DNA of 64,000 nucleotides from Microcoleus sp. bin48.metabat.b7b8b9.023 (GTDB lineage: Bacteria; Cyanobacteriota; Cyanobacteriia; Cyanobacteriales; Microcoleaceae): positions 62,001 to 126,000 of the forward strand of contig NZ_JAAFKG010000001.1 in NCBI RefSeq assembly GCF_013299185.1. Direction: 5' to 3'. Of the stretch, positions 8,428 to 18,618 are shown piece by piece. Under the pieces are notes generated by a model. It was not told the origin of the DNA. It did not search any database and worked only from the letters and a program-made list of their open reading frames with translations. A program made the translations under genes and the position numbers. Numbering within the stretch: position 1 is the first letter of the stretch; each line of letters starts with the position of its first letter.

Positions 8428-9222
8428 ATGGCGATAAACATGGGACGATATTTGCACGTACTGAAATTGTTCTGGGGTGCAGCGATCGCAGCGGAGCTCG
8501 AATACCGGATCAACTTTGTCCTCGCAACCCTCAGCAGCCTCGGAAACCTTGCTGGTAGTTGGTTTGGCCTGTCGCTGTTTTACCGTACTGGCTACAGCTT
8601 TTCTGGCTATTCGTGGGAAGAAGCTTTAGTTGTACTCGGCATTTTTACGGTTTTGCAGGGGTTTTCGTCAACTTTTCTGGCGCCCAACCTCAGCCGTATT
8701 GTCGATCGAGTCCAGCAAGGTACTCTCGATTTTGTCCTCCTCAAACCCATCAGTTCGCAATTCTGGCTATCTGCAAACACTGTTTCTCCTTGGGGAATCC
8801 CGGATTTAATCTTCGGCACTGTATTGCTGCTGTATGCTGCTAATAAATTGGGAGTAGGAATAGGCAACTATTTTTTAACAGCAATACCGCTGTTATTCGG
8901 AACAATTACTCTTTACAGTATCTGGTTTATGTTAGGTGCAACCAGCATTTGGTTTGTCAAGATTTACAATGTTACCGAAGTCCTGAGAGGATTGTTAGAA
9001 GCGGGTAGATTTCCGATGGCAGCTTATCCCGCAGCTTATCGATTTTTCTTTACCTTTGTAGTTCCCGTTGCCTTCTTGACTACTGTGCCGGCAGAAGCCA
9101 TGCTGGGCAGAGGTGACATGGTTTGGATCGCAGGGGCGGGAATTTTGGCGATCGGGCTTTTATTTTTCTCCCGGTACTTCTGGCAATTTGCACTCCGCTT
9201 TTACACCAGCGCTTCGAGTTAA
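8428..9222 (+). CDS. ABC-2 type transporter permease (DUF990-like)
   Basis: A 264-residue membrane protein with about six hydrophobic segments. The opening segment (YLHVLKLFWGAAIAAELEYRINF), the cytoplasmic loop RIVDRVQQGTLDFVLLKPIS and the final segment YFWQFALRFYTSASS match the DUF990/COG3694 group of ABC-2 permeases, which normally pair with a second permease and an ATPase. Neither partner is adjacent here, so it must work with subunits encoded elsewhere. The start may be 8428 or the ATG at 8443 (MGRYLHVL). A TTGACAG heptamer array begins 6 bases after the stop. Confidence 0.85.
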   Translation: MAINMGRYLHVLKLFWGAAIAAELEYRINFVLATLSSLGNLAGSWFGLSLFYRTGYSFSGYSWEEALVVLGIFTVLQGFSSTFLAPNLSRIVDRVQQGTLDFVLLKPISSQFWLSANTVSPWGIPDLIFGTVLLLYAANKLGVGIGNYFLTAIPLLFGTITLYSIWFMLGATSIWFVKIYNVTEVLRGLLEAGRFPMAAYPAAYRFFFTFVVPVAFLTTVPAEAMLGRGDMVWIAGAGILAIGLLFFSRYFWQFALRFYTSASS

Positions 9223-9227
9223 TTCAT

Positions 9228-9316
9228 TCAGTTGACAGTTGACAGTTGACAGTTGACAGTTGACAGTTGACGGTTGACAGTTGACAGTTGACAGTTGACA
9301 GTTGACGGTTGACAGC
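9228..9316. repeat. Heptanucleotide (TTGACAG)n STRR array
   Basis: About twelve tandem heptamers TTGACAG with occasional TTGACGG. Equivalent arrays of the same heptamer lie at 12327-12360, 25356-25378, 33797-33953, 50192-50226, 51301-51413 and 60443-60472. Cyanobacterial STRR-type repeats are a known class. Confidence 0.9.
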
Positions 9317-9320
9317 ATTT

Positions 9321-9411
9321 GAGAAAGAAGGAAAAGGATTTGAGTAATGAATCGTCTTTTTTTGATTTCTTCCGATCGCGGTTTCGGCTTCAAACCAATT
9401 ATTTTTGGTAA
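9321..9411 (+). repeat. About 88-bp interspersed repeat, copy h1
   Basis: GAAGGAAAAGGATTTGAGTA, then ATGAATCGTC, a T-rich stretch, and GGCTTCAAACCAATT. Related copies are at 50244-50330 (plus), 30252-30340 (minus) and a truncated copy at 52493-52523 (minus). Three of the four sit beside TTGACAG heptamers. The rest of the spacer to 9592 shows nothing recognisable except the GAGGG ribosome binding site of the next gene. Confidence 0.7.
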
Positions 9412-9592
9412 AAAACGAGAGAAGGTTTGACCAGTCGGGAATTATACATGAAAATCTACATTTTGAATGCAGTACAGCCGACGGATAAATATTTTTTTTC
9501 CCTATCTAGTTATATTCTAAAAAAAACAGTAAAATTTCTACATATCCTTAAAATCTAAACTCTCAATCAACCACACAAACGAGGGCCAACGA

Positions 9593-10456
9593 ATGAAAAG
9601 AAAAAAACTGGGCAACAGTAATTTTAATATCAGTGCGATCGGTCTGGGTGGTATGCCGATGTCGTTAAGCGGCCGGCCGCCAGAAGCGCAAGCAATTGAA
9701 GTAATTCACCGTGCCCTCGATTTGGGCGTTAGTCTGATTGACACCGCAGATTCTTATTGCCAAGATGAATCTGACAAACACCACAACGAGCATTTGATTG
9801 CCAAAGCTTTGCAAGAGTATACGGGAGATATTCGGGCCGTTACTGTGGCAACGAAAGGTGGCTTGATGCGCCCTCAAGGTGCCTGGACGCGCAACGGTAA
9901 TCCCCACCATTTACGGCAGGCAATTCGCGAAAGTTTTGAGGCTTTGGGAGCTCAAAAGCCGATCGACCTTTGGCAGTACCACTCGCCCGATCCAGCCTAT
10001 ACAATCGAAGCAGCCCTAGCACCCGCAAAAGAAGCAGTAGAAGCAGGAATGGTTCGATTTATCGGAGTTTCCAACTTTTCTGTAGAGCAGATCAAACGCG
10101 CCCGCGATACAGTAGAAATTGTCTCGGTGCAGAATCAGTACAATCCGTGGCACAGACAGCCGGAATCCGACGGCGTACTGGAATATTGCGAAGCCGAAAA
10201 ACTGACATTTTTCCCCTGGAGTCCTTTGGGGGGAAGCCGTCGGGCCACTAGCTTGCAAGATATGCCTGCGATCGCCAAATTAGCTGCCGAAAAAAACGTT
10301 TCAGTTTACTGTATAGTATTAGCTTGGTTGATGGCAAAATCGCCCTGTGTCGTTCCGATTCCCGGCGCCACAAAATTATCGAGCATTGAGGACTCTGTAA
10401 AGGCGATCGAAGTTAAATTGACTGACGATGAATTGCTACAAATTGCAGCAAGTTAG
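9593..10456 (+). CDS. Aldo/keto reductase
   Basis: A 287-residue NADPH-dependent oxidoreductase with a TIM-barrel fold. The AKR catalytic tetrad is visible as D of LIDTADSY, the Tyr of the same segment, K of VATKGG and H of WQYHSPD. GVSNFSVEQI and the C-terminal cofactor motif VPIPGATKLSSIEDS are also typical. GAGGG lies about 8 bases upstream of the ATG. Substrate unknown. It is preceded by a 370-bp repeat-containing spacer and seems to be a single-gene unit. Confidence 0.93.
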   Translation: MKRKKLGNSNFNISAIGLGGMPMSLSGRPPEAQAIEVIHRALDLGVSLIDTADSYCQDESDKHHNEHLIAKALQEYTGDIRAVTVATKGGLMRPQGAWTRNGNPHHLRQAIRESFEALGAQKPIDLWQYHSPDPAYTIEAALAPAKEAVEAGMVRFIGVSNFSVEQIKRARDTVEIVSVQNQYNPWHRQPESDGVLEYCEAEKLTFFPWSPLGGSRRATSLQDMPAIAKLAAEKNVSVYCIVLAWLMAKSPCVVPIPGATKLSSIEDSVKAIEVKLTDDELLQIAAS

Positions 10457-10626
10457 AAACTCCACTGATAAGCTGTTACGCATTTAAGTTGCATATTTGG
10501 GGTGATGCTCTGAGCATCGCCCCACAATACTTTGATGATTTCTTGATATACAATTTGAATGCAGAGTAGCTTATAATACGACAGATTTAATTAGTAAAAT
10601 TACCCCTTTGTGAGAAATTGAGTTTT

Positions 10627-11307
10627 ATGGAAGCCAATCAAGTGAATGCCGATCGAGACGTAGCAATTGAACATCAAAATGTACCTGTCGCCCATGAAGG
10701 ACTGCACAACTTTTTATACAGTTCAGACTCAGAACACAGCGCATCTACTGCTATTTCTGAATTAGAAAATGACGGTACGCAAGTAATGTCGATGGATACT
10801 TGGCGCGCTCTAGCAAGTAATGCGAAAGTTGCCGGTGTTTACGCTGTTACGGACTGTTCTGGCAACACTCAATATGTAGGTTATTCGCGAAACATTCTGC
10901 TTTCAATCAACGGTCACATTGCCCAAAACGGCGCGGAAAATTGTGCTTTTGTGCGGGTGCAAACTTTTAAATTCCCAAAACGGGAAGAAATGGAAAGTTT
11001 GCGGGATGCTTGGATTGCAGAAATCGGCAGTATTCCGCCTGGAAACGGCGCCCAGAGCGAGATGTGGGCGAGTACGGTAGGTCAAGCAGCGCGATCGGCA
11101 ATGTCGGCTGCGGAGCAACAAGCTTATGAGGAAAAGAAGCTAAAATTGCGGAAAGCAATGGCAGATTCTACTCTTAGCAAAGAGTTGGAAACAGCAGCTA
11201 AAAGTGATGGGGAAGGACACAAGCATCTGGAAGCTGTGGTTAATAATGATGATGATTGGAGTGCGGTGATTCAATCGCAAACTCAAGAAACAAAGGTCGG
11301 CGAATAA
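10627..11307 (+). CDS. GIY-YIG nuclease-family protein
   Basis: A 226-residue protein whose central part is a GIY-YIG domain: GVY at about residues 70-72, YVG at 83-85 followed by the conserved arginine (YSRN), a His in LLSINGHI, and a glutamate-bearing helix (EEMESLRDAWIAE). The segment GSIPPGNG is characteristic of the cyanobacterial/plastid group. The N-terminal 55 residues are acidic and low in complexity; the C-terminal 90 are helical and charged. ATG 10627 is preferred to TTG 10618 because no good Shine-Dalgarno supports the TTG. Nuclease activity is not established for this group. Confidence 0.82.
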   Translation: MEANQVNADRDVAIEHQNVPVAHEGLHNFLYSSDSEHSASTAISELENDGTQVMSMDTWRALASNAKVAGVYAVTDCSGNTQYVGYSRNILLSINGHIAQNGAENCAFVRVQTFKFPKREEMESLRDAWIAEIGSIPPGNGAQSEMWASTVGQAARSAMSAAEQQAYEEKKLKLRKAMADSTLSKELETAAKSDGEGHKHLEAVVNNDDDWSAVIQSQTQETKVGE

Positions 11308-11342
11308 CCTTCGCTTTTGTTCACAATAAAATAATCAAAAAG

Positions 11343-11403
11343 GTTTGTAGTGAGGACTTTAGTCCTCTGATTAAAGATGCGGACTAAAGTCCTCACTACA
11401 AAC
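11343..11403. repeat. Long inverted repeat between convergent genes
   Basis: Two perfect 23-base arms (11343-11365 and 11381-11403; core GTAGTGAGGACTTTAGTCC and its inverse) separated by 15 bases. The palindrome belongs to the GGACTTTAGTCC family seen throughout the window. Lying between two converging genes, it could act as a bidirectional RNA hairpin. Confidence 0.8.
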
Positions 11404-11425
11404 GTAGTTTAGTGGTACGAGTTGA

Positions 11426-12271
11426 CTAATGACTAATTTTGCGTTCAGTAACTAAAGTCAAACTTACCCATTCACCCTTGTCATTGTAACTGCGAATCAT
11501 CCGAAATCGCAAGTCAGGTTCTACCAACCAACCGGCCTCAAAAAATATAGGTTTTCTGGATTCAATTTTCACCGGACAAGTGCAAGAACCTCCATCGGGA
11601 AGCAGCAAAACTTGCACGGGCGTTGCACCTTCGTTAAAATTAATCGCAGAACCATCTATGCTGCCGCTAGAACTGATAACATTAGGATTGCTGCCAAAAA
11701 TGATTTTCTGTACTATGCGATCGCCATTTTGCAAATCCAATTGCAGTTTGGTAGAATAGCGATCGGGTGAACGCCAGTCTGGATAAATCGTCACGGCCTC
11801 GCCCTCCCATTGTCCCAGCAAATCGCCAACAGTTAAAGGCGGACGTTCGGGGATATTTTTATCTAGCTGCTTTTCCCGAATTAAGGTAAGTTGGGATAAA
11901 TTGCCGTCGGTATTGTAGAGTTGAACAAAGCGCAACCGGCGATAATTGTAGATAAAACCAAACTCGGCACCAGATTCAGAATAAGGGGATAGTTGAATAG
12001 TTCCCTGACAAAAATTTCCATTCTCAAAAAACAGGATATCTCGTCCCAAACTCTGATATTCTCGAACAAGTTCGCTGACTTCTGGTTCGCCACCGCTGGG
12101 ATTTGGGGAGAAACGCCGCAGTTTTAACCGCACAGTTTTGTTATCGTTGAGTCCTTCTAGAGAGATAATGCTGGGAGTATCTTTAAGTACCTCTCCCCGC
12201 GTTGATAGCTGAGTGAAGGAACCTTGCCATTCTCCTAAGTTTTGCAGAAAGTTTTCCCATTGCGAACCCAT
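11426..12271 (-). CDS. DUF3598-family protein
   Basis: A 281-residue soluble protein with the DUF3598 signature: MGSQWENFLQNLGEWQGSFT at the N-terminus, a middle segment RPPLTVGDLLGQWEGEAVTIYPDWR repeating the same theme, and a C-terminal beta-rich half ending in SLTLVTERKI. The two GxWxG-type repeats suggest a duplicated lipocalin/calycin-like barrel, as in cyanobacterial proteins of this family. Function unknown; a bilin or other hydrophobic ligand is a speculation from fold only. It converges on the GIY-YIG gene and is divergent from the SAM hydrolase. Confidence 0.82.
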   Translation of the reverse strand: MGSQWENFLQNLGEWQGSFTQLSTRGEVLKDTPSIISLEGLNDNKTVRLKLRRFSPNPSGGEPEVSELVREYQSLGRDILFFENGNFCQGTIQLSPYSESGAEFGFIYNYRRLRFVQLYNTDGNLSQLTLIREKQLDKNIPERPPLTVGDLLGQWEGEAVTIYPDWRSPDRYSTKLQLDLQNGDRIVQKIIFGSNPNVISSSGSIDGSAINFNEGATPVQVLLLPDGGSCTCPVKIESRKPIFFEAGWLVEPDLRFRMIRSYNDKGEWVSLTLVTERKISH

Positions 12272-12365
12272 ACTTTTACCTCTGGATATATACCAACTTT
12301 ATAAACGGTTTTATTCTTGTACTATCTAACTGTGAACTGTCAACTGTTAACTGTCAACTACTTAT

Positions 12366-13193
12366 ATGTCTAAAAATAGAATTATAACTCTGCTGACGGA
12401 TTTTGGATTGAGCGATGTTTATGTGGGAGTGATGAAAGGTACGATCGCCCAAATCAACCCGCAGTTAAAAGTAATTGACATTACGCACCAAATACCCTCC
12501 CAAAATATTGCGGCGGCCAGGTTTTGTTTGATGACTGCTTTTGCTTATTTTCCAGCGGAAACGGTACACGTTGCTGTCGTCGATCCGGGTGTGGGTAGCA
12601 AGAGACGCGCGATCGCGATTCAATGCGCTAATTGCTTCCTTGTCGGGCCGGATAACGGGCTATTTAGCGGGGTGTTGAGTCGCGAAAGTGCGTTAGCGAA
12701 GCCCTCGAAGAGGATCGCATCTGTGGAGCTCACCAATCCGCAATATTGGCGTACACCGGAGCCCAGCAGCACGTTTCACGGTCGCGATATTTTTGCAGCA
12801 GCGGGCGCTCATTTGGCGAATGGAGTGCCGCTGGAAGAGTTGGGAAGGGCGGTACACCCTGCAAGTTTAGTGCAGCTAGAGATACCAAATTTCGCCGTTA
12901 CAGCCACAGGTGCGGTAGGTTGCGTTCAATATGTCGATCGCTTCGGCAATCTAATTACCAATATCCCCAATAATTCCATTATAGGTAACAATTGGTCAGC
13001 CATAATTAGCAATAGTTCTGATACAATTCACATAGCCAGCGGTAAGACCTACAGCGATAGCAAGCCAGGTGATTTAATAGCCATAATTGGTTCTGACGGT
13101 TGGCTAGAAATTGCCGTTAACGGCGGCAGCGCTCAATCCGTTTTGCAACTACAAGTTGGAGATAAAATAGAAATAATATTATCAGGTTCGTAG
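12366..13193 (+). CDS. S-adenosyl-L-methionine hydrolase (adenosine-forming), DUF62 family
   Basis: This family splits SAM with water or hydroxide to adenosine and methionine and is related to fluorinase/chlorinase. The 275-residue protein has LLTDFGLSDVYVGVMKG at the N-terminus, VVDPGVGS, GPDNGLFSGVL, FHGRDIFAAAGA and VDRFGNLITNIP, which together carry the Asp-Arg-His catalytic set of the hydrolases. TTGACAG-type heptamers (complementary orientation) run to within a few bases of the ATG. The last three codons and the stop (GGT TCG TAG) are the first bases of the 48-bp repeat that begins at 13185, so the gene end lies inside repeat DNA. Confidence 0.9.
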   Translation: MSKNRIITLLTDFGLSDVYVGVMKGTIAQINPQLKVIDITHQIPSQNIAAARFCLMTAFAYFPAETVHVAVVDPGVGSKRRAIAIQCANCFLVGPDNGLFSGVLSRESALAKPSKRIASVELTNPQYWRTPEPSSTFHGRDIFAAAGAHLANGVPLEELGRAVHPASLVQLEIPNFAVTATGAVGCVQYVDRFGNLITNIPNNSIIGNNWSAIISNSSDTIHIASGKTYSDSKPGDLIAIIGSDGWLEIAVNGGSAQSVLQLQVGDKIEIILSGS

Positions 13194-13385
13194 TGAGGAC
13201 TTTAGTCCGCATCAAATTCAGGTTCGTAGTGAGGACTTTAGTCCGCATCAAATGAGAGAGGACTCGCAGGTTCGTAGTGAGGACTTTAGTCCGCATCAAA
13301 TGAGAGAGGACTCGCAGGTTCGTAGTGAGGACTTTAGTCCGCATCAAATGAGAGAGGACTCGCAGGTTCGTAGTGAGGACTTTAG
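13185..13385 (+). repeat. 48-bp tandem repeat supplying a stop codon
   Basis: Units start GGTTCGTAGTGAGGACTTTA at 13185 (short, 36 bp), 13221, 13269, 13317 and 13365, giving a 48-bp period. Each has the GGACTTTAGTCC palindrome and a tail ATGAGAGAGGACTCGCA. The first unit overlaps the end of the SAM hydrolase gene; the last joins the 105-bp array without a gap. Confidence 0.9.
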
Positions 13386-13951
13386 TCCGCATCAAAGCAG
13401 AGAGGACTAAAGTCCTTACTACGAACCTATTTATTCATCTTAATTTTAGATTTTTCGGCAAAGTCAACAATAGTTTTATGGTATTCGCTGTCCGCATCAA
13501 AGCAGAGAGGACTAAAGTCCTTACTACGAACCTATTTATTCATCTTAATTTTAGATTTTTCGGCAAAGTCAACAATAGTTTTATGGTATTCGCTGTCCGC
13601 ATCAAAGCAGAGAGGACTAAAGTCCTTACTACGAACCTATTTATTCATCTTAATTTTAGATTTTTCGGCAAAGTCAACAATAGTTTTATGGTATTCGCTG
13701 TCCGCATCAAAGCAGAGAGGACTAAAGTCCTTACTACGAACCTATTTATTCATCTTAATTTTAGATTTTTCGGCAAAGTCAACAATAGTTTTATGGTATT
13801 CGCTGTCCGCATCAAAGCAGAGAGGACTAAAGTCCTTACTACGAACCTATTTATTCATCTTAATTTTAGATTTTTCGGCAAAGTCAACAATAGTTTTATG
13901 GTATTCGCTGTCCGCATCAAAGCAGAGAGGACTAAAGTCCTTACTACGAAC

Positions 13952-14857
<906 letters not shown>

Positions 14858-14932
14858 GGCGGTACAATTAGCGATCGGTGATTTAACAGTATTAAAAACA
14901 ACTATTATCTCCCTTAAAGCACCCCAATATCG

Positions 14933-15056
14933 GTTCGTAGTGAGGACTTCAGTCCGCGCGCAAGAAGGACTAAAGTCCTCACTACGAACGGCGCAAGAAG
15001 GACTAAAGTCCTCACTACGAACGGCGCAAGAAGGACTAAAGTCCTCACTACGAACT
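14933..15056. repeat. 33-bp tandem repeat of the GTAGTGAGGAC family
   Basis: A GTTCGTAGTGAGGACTTCAG arm is followed by three near-identical units of AAGAAGGACTAAAGTCCTCA plus CTACGAACGGCGC. It lies between the hydrolase start and the leuS stop. A short AGAAACCGGGTTTCT word follows at 15078-15092. Confidence 0.85.
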
Positions 15057-15100
15057 ATTTAATGCACCCGGTTTATCGCAAGAAACCGGGTTTCTCATCC

Positions 15101-17719
15101 TTATCCAGCTACAACGAAATTAACCAACTTTCCAGGAACCACAATCACCTTTTTAATCTCCTTACCCTCCAGGTGGCGCTTCGCCAAATCAGACTCGCGG
15201 GCGTAATTTTCCAAAGCAGCTTTATCAGCACCAGAAGGCACTTGAATAGTGCCGCGCGTCTTACCCATAACTTGAATTACCAGCGTAATTTCATCAGTAA
15301 CTAAAGCAGATGGATCTGCAACAGGCCAAGTTTGCAAGTGTACAGATTCGCTGTTGCCAATCAAATGCCACAATTCATCAGCAATGTGCGGCGAAAAAGG
15401 CGCTAACAGCAAAATCAAAGTATTAATTCCCTCTGCATAAACGGGCGAATCCTTACATTTAGCATCAGCCAGCGCATTGTTCAACTTCATCATTTCGGAA
15501 ACAGCAGTATTAAACTGATACTCGCCCTCCAAATCTTCTCGAACTTCCTTAATTGCAGTGTGAATAGCCCGCCGCAAATCCTTCTCTATTTTGCTCAAAT
15601 TATCTTTCTCCCCCCCTTGTAGGGGTGGTGCCCCGATGCCCGCCCTGGCTGGCGAGAAATTATCTTTCTCCCCCCCTTGGCAAGGGGGGGCTGGGGGGGG
15701 TGCAGCAAACTCTGTCACCACGCGCCAAACGCGATTTAAAAAGCGGAATTGCCCTTCCACATCAGCGTCATCCCACTCCAAATCCTTCTCCGGCGGCGCC
15801 TTGAACAAAATAAACATCCGCGCCGTATCAACCCCATATTTCCCCATAACTTCCAAGGGGTCAACACCGTTGTATTTAGATTTGGACATCTTCTCATAGA
15901 AGACTTCCAAAGCTTCCCCAGTTTGCGGATCTTTAGGATTTTCCGAGTCTACATCTGATGCGGCAACATATTTGCCAGTCACAGGATTTTTGTAGGCTTT
16001 TGCTTGCACCATGCCTTGAGTTAACAAGCGCTTAAATGGTTCATCGCAATCGATCAAACCCCGATCGCGCAAAACCTTAGTAAAGAAGCGAGAATACAGT
16101 AAATGCAGGATGGCGTGCTCGATGCCACCGACATATTGGTCAACAGGCATCCAATCATTCGTTTTCGCCGAATCAAAGACTTGCTCTTGATTTTGAGCAT
16201 CGGGATAGCGCAAAAAATACCACGATGAATCCATAAAAGTATCCATCGTATCCGTTTCGCGCTGCGCCGGAGTGCCGCAACTCGGACAAGGAACGTTTAC
16301 CCATTCCGGCATCTTTGCTAACGGCGAACCTTTGCCAGTAAATTGTACATTTTCCGGCAACAATACTGGTAAATCCGATTGAGGGACGGGGACTGTTCCG
16401 CATTTAGGACAGTGAATTACCGGAATCGGAGCGCCCCAATAACGCTGACGAGAAATTAGCCAATCTCTCAAGCGATATTGCACTCGCGCTTTGCCACAAC
16501 CCGAATTTACGGCAGCTTGAATAATTGCGGCTTTGCCTTTAACTGAATCCATCCCGTTGAAGCTTTGGGAATTAATCATAATTCCTGGTTCCGTGTAAGC
16601 TTCTGTCAGCGGAAGTTCATCATCATCCACAATTACTACTTTAATAGGTAGTTCATATTGCTTGGCAAACTTGAAATCTCGCGTGTCGTGGGCAGGTACT
16701 CCCATGACTGCGCCGGTGCCGTATTCGTACAGCACGTAATCCGCAATCCAAATCGGGATTTCTTCATCGTTGAAAGGGTTGATTACTTTGCCACCTGTGG
16801 GGATACCGCGCTTCGGTTTGTCATCAGCCGTGCGATCCATTTCGCTTTGCAATGCAACTTCTTTGATGAAGGTGTCAACAGCAGCTTTTTGGTCTGCCGT
16901 AGTCACGCGCTGAGTTAACGGATGTTCCGGTGCTAAAACAACGTAACTAACGCCATAAATTGTATCGGGGCGAGTGGTAAAAACGGCGACTTTTTCATCC
17001 ATGCCGACAATGGGAAATTCTAAGTAAGCGCCGACTGATTTACCAATCCAGTTGGCTTGCATTAATTTGACTCTTTCGGGCCAATCTGGCAATTTATCTA
17101 AGTCGTTTAATAACTGTTCGGCGTAATCGGTAATTTTGAGGAACCACTGCCGCAATAATTTGCGCTCGACTTTGGCACCGGAACGCCAGGAACGACCCTC
17201 GTTGTCTACTTGTTCGTTGGCTAAGACAGTTTGGTCGATCGGATCCCAGTTAACTGCGGCTTCTTTCTGATATGCTAATCCTGCTTCTAAAAATTGCAAA
17301 AACAGCCACTGAGTCCACCGATAATAATCGGGAGAACAGGTTGTAACTTCTTTTGTCCAGTCGAAAGAAATACCCAGGCGGCGAAATAAGCCTTTCATCT
17401 GGGAAATATTTTGATAAGTCCATTGTGCGGGGGGAATTCCGCGCTCGATGGCCGCATTTTCTGCCGGCAAACCAAAAGCGTCCCATCCCATGGGATTGAG
17501 TACGCGATAGCCTTGCATCCGCTTGAGTCTGGCAATTACATCGATGATTGTGTAGTTGCGGACATGGCCCATGTGCAAGCTTCCCGACGGGTAGGGGAAC
17601 ATGGATAAAGCATAAAATTTAGGCTTTTCGGTATCTTCCGGCATTTGGTCTAAGTTTTGCTCAGCCCATGTCTGTTGCCATTTTTCTTCTATGGATTGGG
17701 GGTTGTATCTGGAGTCCAC
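15101..17719 (-). CDS. leuS: Leucyl-tRNA synthetase
   Basis: LeuRS charges tRNA-Leu in the cytoplasm and edits mischarged products. The protein has 872 residues. The class I motifs are present: HMGH within [14 protein letters not shown] near residue 50 and KMSKS at about residues 610-614, with the zinc-type insert ([19 protein letters not shown]) and the CP1 editing domain. Between VVTEF and the anticodon-binding segment [15 protein letters not shown] there is an extra stretch of about 35 Pro/Gly-rich residues (about 670-706) encoded by repeat DNA (15604-15708). It stays in frame, so the enzyme is probably functional with a surface loop. Confidence 0.96.
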   Translation of the reverse strand: MDSRYNPQSIEEKWQQTWAEQNLDQMPEDTEKPKFYALSMFPYPSGSLHMGHVRNYTIIDVIARLKRMQGYRVLNPMGWDAFGLPAENAAIERGIPPAQWTYQNISQMKGLFRRLGISFDWTKEVTTCSPDYYRWTQWLFLQFLEAGLAYQKEAAVNWDPIDQTVLANEQVDNEGRSWRSGAKVERKLLRQWFLKITDYAEQLLNDLDKLPDWPERVKLMQANWIGKSVGAYLEFPIVGMDEKVAVFTTRPDTIYGVSYVVLAPEHPLTQRVTTADQKAAVDTFIKEVALQSEMDRTADDKPKRGIPTGGKVINPFNDEEIPIWIADYVLYEYGTGAVMGVPAHDTRDFKFAKQYELPIKVVIVDDDELPLTEAYTEPGIMINSQSFNGMDSVKGKAAIIQAAVNSGCGKARVQYRLRDWLISRQRYWGAPIPVIHCPKCGTVPVPQSDLPVLLPENVQFTGKGSPLAKMPEWVNVPCPSCGTPAQRETDTMDTFMDSSWYFLRYPDAQNQEQVFDSAKTNDWMPVDQYVGGIEHAILHLLYSRFFTKVLRDRGLIDCDEPFKRLLTQGMVQAKAYKNPVTGKYVAASDVDSENPKDPQTGEALEVFYEKMSKSKYNGVDPLEVMGKYGVDTARMFILFKAPPEKDLEWDDADVEGQFRFLNRVWRVVTEFAAPPPAPPCQGGEKDNFSPARAGIGAPPLQGGEKDNLSKIEKDLRRAIHTAIKEVREDLEGEYQFNTAVSEMMKLNNALADAKCKDSPVYAEGINTLILLLAPFSPHIADELWHLIGNSESVHLQTWPVADPSALVTDEITLVIQVMGKTRGTIQVPSGADKAALENYARESDLAKRHLEGKEIKKVIVVPGKLVNFVVAG
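15604..15708. repeat. CCCCCCTTG-type repeat inserted in frame in leuS
   Basis: C-rich and G-rich inverted segments (CCCCCCCTTGGCAAGGGGGGG) with a 60-bp direct duplication: the word AATTATCTTTCTCCCCCCCT occurs at about 15597 and 15657. The duplication is 20 codons long and encodes two copies of QGGEKDN. The same repeat class is in spacers at 46139, 46292, 52788 and 54433. Confidence 0.8.
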
Positions 17720-17904
17720 AGCAATTGCTCCGTGCAGAGTTTAATAAAGTTGGCTTCAGTATTTTTGCACATTCATGGGGCCGCGATTAGGATTCTTTTG
17801 CACCCCCAAGGATTTTGGCTCTAATATCTGTATTATATATTGTAGTATAGGAATTTTGACTTGGGGGCGATTTCTAGGTTAAAAGCATCAGACTTATGTG
17901 CGGG

Positions 17905-17976
17905 CGGTCAGAAACCGGGTTTTTACGAGAATACGCGTTGCGATCGGCAAAACCCAAAAAAACCCGGTTTCTTAGC
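17905..17976. repeat. AGAAACCGGGTTT inverted pair upstream of leuS
   Basis: CAGAAACCGGGTTTTTACGA and its partner AAAAAACCCGGTTTCTTAG lie about 40 bases apart and can pair. The word is the one that builds the 5948-6670 array. The region 17720-17904 between it and leuS shows nothing else I can name. Confidence 0.6.
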
Positions 17977-17996
17977 ATCTATTTCGACTTAAATGC

Positions 17997-18103
17997 TATA
18001 GCGGTTATCAGAAAGATGAGGTACGTTGTTGGGCTTTAGCCCTCTGAGTTTACTGGTTTTGCAAACTGTCTATTATACCTCATCTTTTTGAGAAAGGCTA
18101 TAT
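17997..18103 (+). repeat. TATAGCGGTT/TATAGCC-ended element, copy d
   Basis: It begins TATAGCGGTTATCAGAAAGA, then GAGGTACGTTGTTGGGCTTTAGC, here given as one 107-bp unit, and ends CATCTTTTTGAGAAAGGCTATA. Copy e (21574-21680) has the same ends and the same centre word GTACGTTGTTGGGCTT in opposite orientation. It lies 46 bp beyond the stop of the small gene at 18150. Confidence 0.8.
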
Positions 18104-18149
18104 CTGGATCGATTTAAATAAAATAATGAGCTTTTGAAGTTAACAAATC

Positions 18150-18587
18150 TCATTCCCATGCTCGTTCTAACGGCTCAATTTCGATATCTGGAGAAATCTT
18201 AATTGCTGAAATTATGGCATTCTCAATTACTGTATTTCCCATCATTGCATTGTGTACTGCCTCAAACTTAGATTCTGCTTCAGCAATTTCTTCGTAGTGC
18301 AAAATTACATGGTAATATTGATTAATTGGCTGTCCAGAATCCGAAAGTTCCAGGGCATCCCAATCTATATCATTTTGAGAATCTTCGGCTTTCTGGCGAT
18401 ACTCTTTGGCTAAATATTCTAAGCCGATCGCGATCGCGTGTTCTTTCGTTTGTCCGTAAAAATTCATGGTATCATCAGGGCGATCGCTCAGAGATGATAA
18501 TATCTGACAAAGATACTGCCCGTTCGATTGAGGAGAAACATCGATCGCAATTGTTCCATTAGTGCGATCGGGATTTATTTCGGTCAT
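18150..18587 (-). CDS. Small acidic protein in operon with NACHT NTPase
   Basis: A 145-residue acidic protein (pI clearly low) that I do not recognise. The N-terminal half looks beta-rich (GTIAIDVSPQSNGQYLCQIL, with MNFYGQTKEHAIAIGLEYLAKEY resembling DUF1902/HicB-like antitoxin N-termini), and the C-terminal half is helical. It starts 31 bp after the stop of the NACHT gene, same strand, so the two are likely co-transcribed. It could be an accessory or regulatory partner of the NTPase. Both genes lie inside a pair of inverted repeat elements. Confidence 0.65.
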   Translation of the reverse strand: MTEINPDRTNGTIAIDVSPQSNGQYLCQILSSLSDRPDDTMNFYGQTKEHAIAIGLEYLAKEYRQKAEDSQNDIDWDALELSDSGQPINQYYHVILHYEEIAEAESKFEAVHNAMMGNTVIENAIISAIKISPDIEIEPLERAWE

Positions 18588-18618
18588 ATCAACCTCGCTA
18601 GTTTATCAAGAAACACTG

